A stretch of 13,788 nucleotides of DNA from Nitrospirota bacterium (GCA_024277515.1 JAJRVB010000101.1:1-13788); one strand, 5' to 3'. Positions 1-7,484 are shown, counted from the first letter of the stretch. Numbers and translations are program-made. The notes: generated by a model from the sequence alone, not told the origin.

Positions 1-621
1 GACTTTGTTATTGTAAAAAATCTCTTTTCTGTAAAAAATGTAGAAAAGAGAATTACGATAAATGTTCTTCAGGATATCTGGAAGACTTTTGCAAGAGGCT
101 CTTTCTATATAAGATTTTTATTAACAAAGCTTCCCAAGCGGACCCCGGGTCCAGTGTACAATTTTGCTGATGAAGTGGAACTGAAATATTACAGAATCCA
201 GAAAGTCAGCGATGGTTCGATTGTGTACACACCGGGTGAAGGAGGTGAAGTATCAGGGCCAGTTGAAGTAGGAACCGGAATTAAGCACGGAGAAACGATT
301 GACCTGTCACAACTCATTGATATTATAAATGACCGGTTCGGAACTGAGTTCAAACCGGCAGACCAGCTATTCTTTGATTCGATAAAAGAGGATGCAGTAG
401 CCGATCCAACATTAAAGCAGGCAGCAAAGGCAAATACCATTGAAAACTTCGGCTACGTTTTCTTAAAAGCGCTTGAGGGATTGTTTATCGACCGAATGGA
501 CCAGAACGAAGAGATCACCGCAAAATTCATGAATGAGAAAGATTTTCAAAATATAGTCGGGAAGCATCTTATGAAGCAGGTTTATGAGCAGATCAGAGCT
601 GAGGGAGAAAGGAGAAGGTAG
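1..621 (+). CDS. hsdR: Type I restriction enzyme R subunit, C-terminal part (left-truncated)
   Basis: The reading frame is open from the left edge to TAG at 619-621, with no stop in its 206 codons. From about codon 38 (RFLLTKLPKRTPGPVYNF) to the end it resembles the C-terminal helical region of HsdR, the ATP-dependent translocase/nuclease subunit of type I restriction systems. Recognisable pieces are DRFGTEFKPADQLFFD, a run of DPTLKQAAKANTIENF type, then IDRMDQNEEITAKFM. This region does not contain the nuclease or DEAD-box motor motifs, which would lie to the left. A GTG at 154 could start a 155-residue ORF but falls inside the homologous region, so I do not believe it is a real start. The first ~37 codons do not look like HsdR, and another frame fits slightly better near 78-107, so a frameshift or recombination is possible. 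HsdM and HsdS are not visible. I am confident of the family and unsure whether the gene is intact. Confidence 0.75.
   Translation, partial: DFVIVKNLFSVKNVEKRITINVLQDIWKTFARGSFYIRFLLTKLPKRTPGPVYNFADEVELKYYRIQKVSDGSIVYTPGEGGEVSGPVEVGTGIKHGETIDLSQLIDIINDRFGTEFKPADQLFFDSIKEDAVADPTLKQAAKANTIENFGYVFLKALEGLFIDRMDQNEEITAKFMNEKDFQNIVGKHLMKQVYEQIRAEGERRR
21..51. repeat. Perfect 10-bp inverted repeat in AT-rich left edge
   Basis: TCTCTTTTCT at 21-30 is the exact reverse complement of AGAAAAGAGA at 42-51, with an 11-nt loop between. The loop and left flank share TGTAAAAAAT (12-21 and 30-39), an 18-nt-spaced direct repeat. The stretch is much richer in A+T than the hsdR homology that follows. There is no T-run after the stem, so a terminator is not supported. 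It may mark a recombination junction or be a compositional coincidence. Confidence 0.45.
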
Positions 622-628
622 ATTTTTT

Positions 629-658
629 ATGAAAACAAATGGGCAAACAGAGAAATAA
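629..658 (+). other. Possible nine-codon leader ORF overlapping SWIM gene start
   Basis: ATG at 629 follows GGAGAAGG (611-618) at a usable distance and encodes MKTNGQTEK before TAA at 656-658. It overlaps the first codons of the SWIM gene in another frame. It could be a coupling leader, or ATG 629 could be the original start with a later frameshift. It could also be chance. Evidence is limited to the ribosome-site spacing. Confidence 0.2.
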
Positions 659-2582
659 GGATTTTCAGGATATCACGTGGTTCGATCTGGAATCATGGGC
701 CGGTTCGAAAATAGTGTCACGGGGAAGGTCGTATCAACGGAATAAATACGTCAGCGATCTTGCGATCACCGGGGCCGGTGAACTTGTAGCGTGGGTGGAA
801 GGCTCTTCCACATATGCAACTATAGTCTCTCTTGATAACGGGGAGATATCATCCATCTGCACGTGTCCGTACCATTCAGCCTGCAAGCATGCTATAGCAG
901 TGATCCTTGAATATCTCGATTGTCTTGAAAACGGCCGGAAGGTGCCTGAAGCGGGAATGAAAGATGAGCGTCTAAATTTGACATCGCAGGACATTGATGA
1001 TGAGGATGACAAATATGATATTTTTGACGATGAACTTGAAGATGAGGACATGGAATCAGCAGAACATGAAACATCTTCAAAAGAACTCGCTCTTGAAGGT
1101 TTCCTGAATAAAAAATCGAAAAGTGAATTAATCAATCTGATTTCAGACATTCTGGAGCAACATGATGAGGTCCGGGAAGAACTGGAATTCAGTGTCCGCC
1201 TCAAAACAGCCTCTTCTCCGGCCCTTGCAAAAACAGTTGAGCGTGAAATAGAAGAGGCCGCCAGTGAGCCGGGCTGGTGGAGCTACAGACAGGGCCGGGG
1301 ATACCGACCTGACTACTCGCGCGTCCGCGCCGGACTTCAGAAACTGTTTGACGGAATATATTATGATGAGCTGATCCGCCTGGGAGAGAAGCTTTTGTTT
1401 CTCGGCACACGGCAGGTTGAGCAGTCAGACGATGAAGGGGCCACCGCCATTGAGGTGGCTGACTGCATGACAATCGTTTTTAAGGCCCTGCGGGATTCTT
1501 CATTGCCTAATGAAGAGAAAATGGAACGGGCCGTCGATTTCCTGTTGCGCGATGAATACGACCTATCTGACGGCCTTGCTGAATTCTGGAAAAAGAAATT
1601 CAGCAAAAAAGAGTGGAGTATCCTTGCCGACCGCCTCCTGGCTCGTTTGCACGGCTTGATAACTGAAAAAAAGGAAGATACTTTCTCCCGTGATTACCGG
1701 CGTGACAGGCTGACGGACGAGATCATCATGGCGCTGGAAAATGCCGGACGGCAAGAGGAACTCATCTCTCTCTGTTTAAAAGAAGCGGAAATAACGTCAA
1801 ACTATGACCGACTCGTGAAACATCTTCGAAAGGCAGGTCGTGACGCAGAAGCGGAAGAGTGGATTCGCAAGGGCATTGCAGCAACATCAGATAAATTGCC
1901 CGGCATTGCGAGCGGATTGAAGAGAGATTTGCTGGATATGCGGCGCGGGGAAAGGGACTGGAATTTTGTTGCAGCTGTTCTGACAGATGATTTTTTCGGG
2001 TACCCCTCCATCAACGCATTTAAAGAACTCAGGAAGGCTTCGGAAAAGGCCCATGTATGGGAGCCGGTCAGAAAGACCGTTTTGAAGTTTCTTGAAACCG
2101 GCAAAATGCCTCGGAAAAACCAGAGTGATTGGCCGCTGCCGGACACAGGGCTTAAAGAGTCCGAAAGACGAAAGTCAGGTGAGCATCCCCTCACTCCCGT
2201 CCTTATCGATATTGCCATCCACGAAAAAAGAATCAAGAACGTCCTTAAATGGTATGATCGTTATAAGAATAATAAGCAGGGATGGTCACATGATGCTCTG
2301 GAAGACAGGGTGGCAGGCGCGATTGCACACGACTATCCTGACAAGGCTGTCGGGATATGGAAAGGAATTGCCGAAAGGCATGTATCCCAAACCGGAGTCA
2401 AATTTTATATTGACGGAGCAAGATATCTGCGAAAAGTCAAAGGCACGATGATAAAGAACGGGAAAGCAAATGAATGGGCAACGTATCTTCAACAATTAAA
2501 AGATGCCAACCGCAGAAAACCCAGGCTGCTGGAAACCCTGGATGCATTATCGGAAAAACCGATTATCCGGTCCGGGAAATGA
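639..2582 (+). CDS. SWIM zinc-finger protein, large, function unknown
   Basis: This 647-residue protein carries a SWIM-type zinc-binding motif near its N terminus: C74-x-C76-P-Y-H-S-A-A-type spacing to C82-x-H84, within SSICTCPYHSACKHAIAVIL. SWIM domains are known from bacterial, archaeal and eukaryotic proteins and are thought to bind DNA or protein. An acidic segment follows (about 116-143, rich in D and E). The rest, from about 150 to 647, is predominantly helical with repeated Glu/Arg/Leu patterns, suggesting helical repeats. No enzyme motif is visible. It starts 17 nt after hsdR stops, so the two are probably cotranscribed, suggesting a link to restriction or DNA metabolism (inference). 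ATG 639 is the only start after the in-frame stop at 630-632, but the purine-rich GGAGAAGG at 611-618 is about 20 nt away and lies better placed for ATG 629, which opens a nine-codon overlapping ORF. Confidence 0.8.
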   Translation: MGKQRNKDFQDITWFDLESWAGSKIVSRGRSYQRNKYVSDLAITGAGELVAWVEGSSTYATIVSLDNGEISSICTCPYHSACKHAIAVILEYLDCLENGRKVPEAGMKDERLNLTSQDIDDEDDKYDIFDDELEDEDMESAEHETSSKELALEGFLNKKSKSELINLISDILEQHDEVREELEFSVRLKTASSPALAKTVEREIEEAASEPGWWSYRQGRGYRPDYSRVRAGLQKLFDGIYYDELIRLGEKLLFLGTRQVEQSDDEGATAIEVADCMTIVFKALRDSSLPNEEKMERAVDFLLRDEYDLSDGLAEFWKKKFSKKEWSILADRLLARLHGLITEKKEDTFSRDYRRDRLTDEIIMALENAGRQEELISLCLKEAEITSNYDRLVKHLRKAGRDAEAEEWIRKGIAATSDKLPGIASGLKRDLLDMRRGERDWNFVAAVLTDDFFGYPSINAFKELRKASEKAHVWEPVRKTVLKFLETGKMPRKNQSDWPLPDTGLKESERRKSGEHPLTPVLIDIAIHEKRIKNVLKWYDRYKNNKQGWSHDALEDRVAGAIAHDYPDKAVGIWKGIAERHVSQTGVKFYIDGARYLRKVKGTMIKNGKANEWATYLQQLKDANRRKPRLLETLDALSEKPIIRSGK

Positions 2583-2594
2583 CCTGTTTTTGAG

Positions 2595-2720
<126 letters not shown>

Positions 2721-2730
<10 letters not shown>

Positions 2731-2796
2731 TGGCCAGTTGTCAGTTAAAATATTTCCTTACTGATCCCTGATCCCCGACCCCTGTCTTACTGACCA
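2721..2796. repeat. Degenerate CTGATCC/GGATCAG heptamer repeat patch
   Basis: Positions 2761-2767 and 2768-2774 are both CTGATCC, followed by CCGACCC (2775-2781) and looser copies CTGTCTT and ACTGACC. Related CAGGGGTCAG and CAGTTGTCAG units occur at 2721-2730 and about 2735-2744. The period is about 7 bp. The patch runs into the last codons of tadA, whose stop is at 2789-2787. Confidence 0.5.
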
Positions 2797-3245
2797 GACC
2801 TTAATTGTACAAAAAATCTCCTGAGAATGTCTGCGCATTCATTTTCCAGGACACCTGAAACAACCCGGACCTGATGATTGAGTGAAGGGTCGTGTAATAA
2901 TTGATACCGGCTGTTTACAGCCCCGAATCTGTCATCCTTACAGCCATAGACGAGCCTTCCCAGCCTTGCGTTCAGCATTGCCCCGGCACACATGACACAC
3001 GGTTCCTTGGTCACATACAGCGCTGCATCTGTTAAACGCCAGTCGCGGCTGTTAATTGCCCCTTCCCTGATAGCGAGGAGTTCCGCATGAGCAGTTGGAT
3101 CGTTAATGGATTCCTTTGTATTATGTATTGAAGCGATGACCCGGTCTTTGACCGTGAGGACTGCGCCGACCGGAATTTCCCCCTTGTCAAAAGCGGCATT
3201 TGCCTCTTTCAACGCAAGGCCCATGAAATATTCATCACTTGTCAT
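2787..3245 (-). CDS. tadA: tRNA-specific adenosine deaminase TadA
   Basis: TadA deaminates the wobble adenosine (A34) of tRNA-Arg(ACG) to inosine in the cytoplasm. The 152-residue protein from ATG 3245 has the family's normal length and shows the zinc deaminase signature: H53-A-E55 in DPTAHAELLAIREG (zinc ligand His and proton-shuttling Glu), then P82-C83-V-M-C86 (zinc-binding cysteines), followed by GAMLNARLGRLVYG. The frame can be extended upstream to GTG 3323, but those extra 26 residues do not resemble TadA and coincide with a cysteine-rich gene in another frame, so I choose ATG 3245. That upstream gene stops at 3235, overlapping this start by 11 nt, which suggests translational coupling; no clear Shine-Dalgarno is needed or seen. 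The extreme C terminus runs into extragenic-type repeats. Confidence 0.95.
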   Translation of the reverse strand: MTSDEYFMGLALKEANAAFDKGEIPVGAVLTVKDRVIASIHNTKESINDPTAHAELLAIREGAINSRDWRLTDAALYVTKEPCVMCAGAMLNARLGRLVYGCKDDRFGAVNSRYQLLHDPSLNHQVRVVSGVLENECADILRRFFVQLRSGQ

Positions 3246-3384
3246 CTGGTTGCTTTTCAGGAAAACAGACAGGGCAGAAGAGTTCTCCGTAATCAAGGCT
3301 GCAGACATGCCCGCATTCGGCACAGCATATACACTTGTCTATGGGTTCTTCACACACATGGCATATTTCGGCTTTTTTTTCCAT
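3235..3384 (-). CDS. Small cysteine-rich, probably zinc-binding protein (49 aa)
   Basis: I do not recognise this family. Reading from ATG 3384 to TGA 3237-3235 gives 49 residues with nine cysteines: C8-x2-C11, C18-x-C20, C21-x2-C24, C28 and C37-x2-C40, plus H9 and H26. The CxxC pairs are typical of small zinc ribbons, so one or two structural zinc ions are likely (inference). There is no signal peptide or membrane segment. The stop lies inside the first codons of tadA (11-nt overlap), an arrangement expected for coupled genes. It competes with an unconvincing N-terminal extension of TadA in another frame. A run of eight A residues after the first Glu codon makes the start region prone to slippage or sequencing error. 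An alternative GTG start at 3414 would add ten residues. The ribosome site is not obvious for either. Confidence 0.65.
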   Translation of the reverse strand: MEKKAEICHVCEEPIDKCICCAECGHVCSLDYGELFCPVCFPEKQPDDK

Positions 3385-3520
3385 GACTGAAAGGGATGTT
3401 TCAGCATAACCCACTGCCCTGTTTCAAATCAAGGGGATGTGGATTCATCCGCTCAAGTGAGAAGCCCCTGTGTCAGTATATAGTTCTTCTCAATGAACGG
3501 TAGAAGTGGAATCTGTTTTA

Positions 3521-3529
3521 TGTTAAAAT
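3521..3529 (+). promoter_or_regulatory. Possible extended -10 promoter for the MSHA-like operon
   Basis: TGT followed by TAAAAT (3524-3529) matches an extended -10 element (TGn plus five of six hexamer bases). No good -35 is seen at 17 bp. Transcription would begin near 3536, leaving a leader of about 24 nt that contains the ribosome site GAGGAG (3547-3552) before the TTG start at 3560. Confidence 0.35.
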
Positions 3530-3559
3530 GTCCCATCACTTTCAGCGAGGAGATGCTGT

Positions 3560-4903
3560 TTGAGAAAGACCGCAGCGGTCAGTTTTGAAGGTAATAGCGT
3601 AAAGATTGTTAATGCCTCTTTAAAGGGGGATACCCTCTCCGTCGATAAAACCCTGGTCATTTCTGATGACGAATTTGAATTTTATCTTCAAAAGGAAAAA
3701 TCCTCCGAATTTATAGTAACCTGCGAATTTCCAAATGCCTATCACGATGTCCTGACCGTCCCGGCGATAAAGCCGAAATATCTGGGGAAAATCATCGAGT
3801 CCGAGGTGCGCAGGGCCTCCGGGATGAAGGACGTCTCATTTATATATGCATCTCTGGGAGAGAGGGTCTTTGAACACAGAAACGTGCTCGATATTTTCTG
3901 TTACGCGGTAAACAGCGAGGATATCCGCAAGGTTGTGGACAGATTTCACCTGGCCGGAAAGGTGGTCAGCGCATTGTATCCCCCGGTCTTTGCAGCTGCT
4001 TCATTAATCGATGCCGGTATCCCGGGCGAGGCGAACATGGGGGTGCTTGGCACAGGGAGAGACAGGACGATTTTTTTCACGAAAAACAGGGCCATTTATT
4101 TTATCAGAAACTATGAATCCATAGATGAAGAGTTCGGGGATTTTGATATACAGAATATCAATATGACCATCAATTACTGCTTCCAGAATTTACGTCAGAA
4201 CCCTTCCGCCGTCGTTCAGATGGGAAGCCTGACCCGGTCGTGTGCTATCAGCACTCTGCCCACAGCGCCGCTTGTGTCATTCTGCATGCCGCGTAACATC
4301 AGGTGCGGCATGGAGGAGTTTAATGAATGCATGCTGCCGATAGCGTCCTTTTTCACCGGCAGGGCATCCAATATCCTTAGCAAAGATTTCAGGAACATCT
4401 ATCTGGCCCGAAATTTCATGTCTCATGCAGTGAAGGTCTTTATGATAATCACCTTAGTCTGCCTTGGATTTTTATTTTATGAAGGAAGAGATATCTATGC
4501 GAAAAAGGACGCAATAGCAGAGACAAGACAGGGGATGGCTGATATCAGGCAGATATCCGCTGAATATCTGAAAAGGGAAGGCAAAGTCCGGCAGTTTAAA
4601 CCGGTGGTAGACTTTTTAAACAGGCCGGCTCCAGATATAAGGGAACTGCTGGTAGGGCTTGGAGAAATGAACAACAGGAATTTTACATTGGATCGTCTGG
4701 AGGCGCGGGCTGGTGAGGATAATGTATTCATGGTTACGATAACCGGGGCCGGCCTTGGTAATACATACTCATCCCTGCAGGAGATGCTGCGTTCCCTGGC
4801 TGACGAGCTGGACAGCACAGCGGGGGTGCAGGTAACTGACAAGGTGATGAACCTGAAAGACAGGACATTCAGGGTAGTAATGGAGTATAAGGGGAGCGAA
4901 TGA
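3560..4903 (+). CDS. mshI: PilM/GspL-like actin-fold and periplasmic protein (MshI type)
   Basis: This 447-residue bitopic protein heads the operon. Residues 1 to about 285 resemble the PilM/GspL cytoplasmic actin-like fold (AVSFEGNSVKIVNASL start, later MGVLGTGRDRTIFF and AIYFIRNYES). A single membrane helix lies at about 291-307 (VKVFMIITLVCLGFLFY). Residues about 310-447 are a periplasmic coiled segment plus a PilN/GspL-like ferredoxin-type domain. The architecture thus combines PilM and PilN in one chain, as in MshI and GspL. Its role would be to link the assembly ATPase in the cytoplasm to the periplasmic alignment complex. The start is TTG, chosen because GAGGAG (3547-3552) lies 7 nt upstream and homology begins immediately. 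Four cysteines cluster at 228-257. The stop overlaps the next start by 4 nt (ATGA). GspL is the main alternative name. Confidence 0.75.
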   Translation: MRKTAAVSFEGNSVKIVNASLKGDTLSVDKTLVISDDEFEFYLQKEKSSEFIVTCEFPNAYHDVLTVPAIKPKYLGKIIESEVRRASGMKDVSFIYASLGERVFEHRNVLDIFCYAVNSEDIRKVVDRFHLAGKVVSALYPPVFAAASLIDAGIPGEANMGVLGTGRDRTIFFTKNRAIYFIRNYESIDEEFGDFDIQNINMTINYCFQNLRQNPSAVVQMGSLTRSCAISTLPTAPLVSFCMPRNIRCGMEEFNECMLPIASFFTGRASNILSKDFRNIYLARNFMSHAVKVFMIITLVCLGFLFYEGRDIYAKKDAIAETRQGMADIRQISAEYLKREGKVRQFKPVVDFLNRPAPDIRELLVGLGEMNNRNFTLDRLEARAGEDNVFMVTITGAGLGNTYSSLQEMLRSLADELDSTAGVQVTDKVMNLKDRTFRVVMEYKGSE

Positions 4904-5457
4904 ATTATTTTAGATATCTCAAAAAAAGTTTTGCCCCTTATCTCCTGAGTGGTCTCGTCCTGGGTATCGCTGTTTTTTCCCTGATCACGGGGCAACGGTA
5001 TTCCAGCCACCTCAGCGGAGTGCTTGCAGATATGAATAATATAACTGAAAACAAGGACAGGATAAAAAAACAGATCGTAGAAATCGATGATCTGGTAGAT
5101 TTTTTCAGGGAAAAGTACGATGTGGACTTCAGTGATGCCAATTATGATGCTATTATTTTTCGCACACTGGACAGGATGAAGTCGGACCTGGACAAGGCAA
5201 CCATACGGGTGGGACACTTTGATCCAAAGGCAGGGGCCAAAGAGCTCGTAGTTGAGATCGAGGCAACGGTGTCAAGCTACAGGATGATTGTTGATTATGT
5301 CGAATATGTGGAGGCCCTGAGGATACCTGACTACCGGATAGAAGACATTTCAATATCAAGGGAAGAGGAAGGCAGGATTGTTCTCTATATCAGAGGCTTT
5401 CTCGTGATGCCGTCTTTTGAAGCGATTCTGATGCGGAAGGACACGCCTTATGGATAA
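4900..5457 (+). CDS. mshJ: PilO/GspM-like inner-membrane alignment protein (MshJ type)
   Basis: The 185-residue protein has a short cytoplasmic N terminus, one membrane helix at about 13-30 (PYLLSGLVLGIAVFSLIT), a charged coiled-coil-like stretch at about 36-70, and an alpha/beta domain at about 85-178 of PilO/GspM type. PilO and GspM are known to dimerise with PilN/GspL in the periplasm and form the inner-membrane alignment ring. The family assignment rests on this architecture and on its place between the MshI-like and MshK-like genes, because PilO sequences are poorly conserved. It overlaps the upstream gene by 4 nt and the downstream gene by 8 nt, so translation is probably coupled throughout. 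Confidence 0.7.
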   Translation: MNYFRYLKKSFAPYLLSGLVLGIAVFSLITGQRYSSHLSGVLADMNNITENKDRIKKQIVEIDDLVDFFREKYDVDFSDANYDAIIFRTLDRMKSDLDKATIRVGHFDPKAGAKELVVEIEATVSSYRMIVDYVEYVEALRIPDYRIEDISISREEEGRIVLYIRGFLVMPSFEAILMRKDTPYG

Positions 5458-5887
5458 TAAATCAAAGATCTTGATTGTCTTTCCGATTGTTTTAGTTATA
5501 ATATTCGCAGTGGCTGCGAATTATGTACCGTTCAGGGAAGGATTTTCGGATACGGAAAGGGGAATGATGGACTTTATGCAGTCCGATCTTACGGTAAAAG
5601 TAAAGGAATATATCCGTTCCGCCAAGGCCTTGCAGGGACCCTTTGCATTTAATTTTGCCGCTCCGGGCAGGAAGGTCCAGGATGTGAATAAAGCAGCCCT
5701 GCGGGAAAGAGAAGACCGCATGCGGGTCTCTCTTATTGTTATCAGCGGAGAGAGCAGGATGGCCATGGTCAATGGCAATATTGTGACAGAGGGAGAGAGG
5801 ATTGACGACATGAAGATAATAAAAATCGAACCGGAGAGAGTATTATTACGAAATAAAACCTCAAAATGGGTATATATGGAAAAATAA
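5450..5887 (+). CDS. mshK: GspB/GspC-like periplasmic connector (MshK type)
   Basis: The 145-residue protein has a membrane helix at about 7-24 (ILIVFPIVLVIIFAVAAN) and a long linker. Residues 92-143 form a small beta-rich domain (VSLIVISGESRMAMVNGNI, then GERIDDMKIIKIEPERVLL). This last pattern, inner strand, MVNGNIVTEGE, then I-x-P-x-x-V-L-L, is like the C-terminal domain of GspB/MshK and the homology region of GspC/PilP, which bind the secretin. In this operon it sits directly before the secretin gene, as mshK does in Vibrio, so it is likely the inner-membrane-to-secretin connector. It starts 8 nt inside the upstream gene and ends 1 nt before the secretin ATG. Confidence in the exact subfamily is moderate. 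Confidence 0.65.
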   Translation: MDNKSKILIVFPIVLVIIFAVAANYVPFREGFSDTERGMMDFMQSDLTVKVKEYIRSAKALQGPFAFNFAAPGRKVQDVNKAALREREDRMRVSLIVISGESRMAMVNGNIVTEGERIDDMKIIKIEPERVLLRNKTSKWVYMEK

Positions 5888-5888
5888 T

Positions 5889-7424
5889 ATGAAAAATCAA
5901 TTCAGCTTCAGATCAAAAATACTTTATGTCCTGCTCTGCATAGTGGCGGCATCCTGTGCTGCTGCGCAGCCTGAACACCCTGCTGTTGAGATGAGCGAAC
6001 CTGCCCTGACAGAGAAAGATACAACCGCCGAAGCCGGGGTCCGGGTGCCGCAGGTGGAAATCCCGGAATTCATTCCTGTTATGGATAGCAGCTCTCCACT
6101 CCAGACGAAAAAAGTATCGCTTGCCGCCAGAAACACCCCCTTAAGTGATGTACTGTATACCCTGGCACAGGCCGCAAACCTTAACCTTGTTATGGAACGG
6201 GGGGTGGATCCCGAGCTTCCCATAACCATGACATTCAAGGACCTGAGTGTGCAGAATGCGCTGAATATCATATTTAATTCAGCCGACTATTTTTATACGG
6301 TCAGGGACAATATATTGATCGTCCAGTCGATGAAGACGGAGATGTTCGAACTCGGTCAGCCAAATGTAATACAGAATTATCAGATTGACATAGGGGGGGA
6401 CATCCTGAGCGGAACAACGTCCGGCGAGGGCACGAACTCGGTCAGCGGGGATGTCAGACTCCAGTCGGTTGCGGATGCCGAGTCGTTCCAGTTCTGGGGC
6501 GGAATTACAAAAAACCTGTCAGCCATCCTGGGCATAGGCGCTGAAGGAGGACGGAAGGGCGGTTCTGCATTCGTTATAAACAGAATGACAGGGACCATTA
6601 TGGTTACCGCCACAAAAAAGGACCTCACGAAAGTCAGCACCTATATCCGCAATCTCAAGAAGGCGCTGAACAGGCAGGTGCTCGTAGAGGCCCGCATTGT
6701 GGAGGTCCAGCTTTCTGAAGGACTCAAATACGGCATTGACTGGAGCGCGGTCGGGAGGTGGTTTACTGAAGATTCGATCAATATCAGTGTCAGCGGGTTT
6801 GCGAGTGTCGTGAATCCGGGCGAGCCGAATTTTTCAATAAAGATTCTTGATACAGGGGATTTCTCTCTCCTGTTAAAGGCGCTGCAGGAGCAGGGCGATG
6901 TCAAGACACTCTCTAATCCGAGGGTCAACATAATGAACGGCCAGACCTCGCTGCTGAGCGTGGGGCGGAACACGTCGTTCATTTCAAAGGTTGAGACCAC
7001 TACTACGACATCCAGCGGTTCTGTCCCGATTACGACCTTTTCTGTAGAAACCAACAGCATCCTTTCCGGCATCATATTCGGCCTGGTCCCGTATATAAAC
7101 AGTGAAGGGGAAATTACTCTGACTATTACGCCGGTCATTACGAGTCTGATTGAGCTTGAGACCAAGACGATCGGGACGGGCGAGAATACAGTTGAGATAA
7201 AACTCCCTACAGTGGACCTGAGGGAGATGAGCACAACAATCAAGATCCTGGACGGTCAGTTGATTGTCATCGGCGGCCTCATAGACAAGAAAGAGATCGT
7301 GAGAGAGAATAAGGTCCCGCTCCTCGGTGACATACCCATTCTGGGAAATGCGTTCAAGAGCGTGGAGAAAACGTATGAAAACAACGAACTTGTAATCATG
7401 CTGATCCCAAGATTGATAAGTTAA
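5889..7424 (+). CDS. mshL: Secretin, outer-membrane pore (MshL/PilQ/GspD family)
   Basis: This 511-residue secretin would oligomerise into the outer-membrane channel. The N-terminal signal ends at a possible lipobox A-A-S-C23, suggesting a lipidated secretin. An STN-like N0 domain lies at about 76-148 (VSLAARNTPLSDVLYTLAQA, VQNALNIIF). It is followed by a spacer with QFWGGITKNLSAILG (200-214) and an N1-like module at 226-262 (FVINRMTGTIMVTATKKDL). The secretin core runs from about 264 (QVLVEARIVEVQL) to the end, with TLSNPRVNIMNGQTS (340-354), a Thr/Ser-rich gate region (369-390) and the family signature VPLLGDIPILGNAFKS (476-491). The single N1-like repeat and the FWGGI segment favour MshL over GspD. 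It ends 76 nt before the ATPase gene, a gap that holds a stem-loop. Confidence 0.9.
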   Translation: MKNQFSFRSKILYVLLCIVAASCAAAQPEHPAVEMSEPALTEKDTTAEAGVRVPQVEIPEFIPVMDSSSPLQTKKVSLAARNTPLSDVLYTLAQAANLNLVMERGVDPELPITMTFKDLSVQNALNIIFNSADYFYTVRDNILIVQSMKTEMFELGQPNVIQNYQIDIGGDILSGTTSGEGTNSVSGDVRLQSVADAESFQFWGGITKNLSAILGIGAEGGRKGGSAFVINRMTGTIMVTATKKDLTKVSTYIRNLKKALNRQVLVEARIVEVQLSEGLKYGIDWSAVGRWFTEDSINISVSGFASVVNPGEPNFSIKILDTGDFSLLLKALQEQGDVKTLSNPRVNIMNGQTSLLSVGRNTSFISKVETTTTTSSGSVPITTFSVETNSILSGIIFGLVPYINSEGEITLTITPVITSLIELETKTIGTGENTVEIKLPTVDLREMSTTIKILDGQLIVIGGLIDKKEIVRENKVPLLGDIPILGNAFKSVEKTYENNELVIMLIPRLIS

Positions 7425-7429
7425 TAAGG

Positions 7430-7484
7430 CAGGATTCGAGGAAAAGAAGCAGTCTAGCCTGGACCCCGGGCTCCTTGAATCCTG
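7430..7484 (+). repeat. Stem-loop element between secretin and ATPase genes
   Basis: CAGGATTCGAGG (7430-7441) can pair with CCTTGAATCCTG (7473-7484) over 12 bp with one G-U pair. The 31-nt loop holds a smaller palindrome-like GGACCCCGGGCTCC overlapping the right arm (7461-7474). It is followed by GGACCC and TTTT (7491-7494), so it could act as a weak terminator or attenuator, or as an mRNA stabiliser for the upstream part of the operon. The sequence CCTGGACCC/CCTGGGACCC (7459-7467, 7481-7490) is also directly repeated. Confidence 0.55.

Noticed and set aside
3..168. Cysteine-rich reading of frame 3 at the left edge (seven or eight Cys)
   Set aside because: The cysteines come from repeated TGT in AT-rich, partly duplicated sequence; there is no start codon or gene context, and the frame overlaps clear HsdR sequence at its end before a stop.
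2092..2451. 119-codon plus-strand open frame inside the SWIM gene
   Set aside because: Out-of-frame overlap with a long gene, no ribosome site and no recognisable sequence.
3246..3323. N-terminal extension of TadA from GTG 3323
   Set aside because: The 26 extra residues are not TadA-like, the family starts at about the SDEYFM segment, and the same bases encode a convincing cysteine-rich protein in another frame.
4495..5217. 240-codon minus-strand open frame
   Set aside because: It lies antisense across the well-supported MshI-like and MshJ-like genes, spans their junction and shows no recognisable domain.
6641..7243. 200-codon minus-strand open frame
   Set aside because: Antisense to the secretin core; composition rich in Ser/Val/Thr as expected for a shadow of that gene, with no family resemblance.
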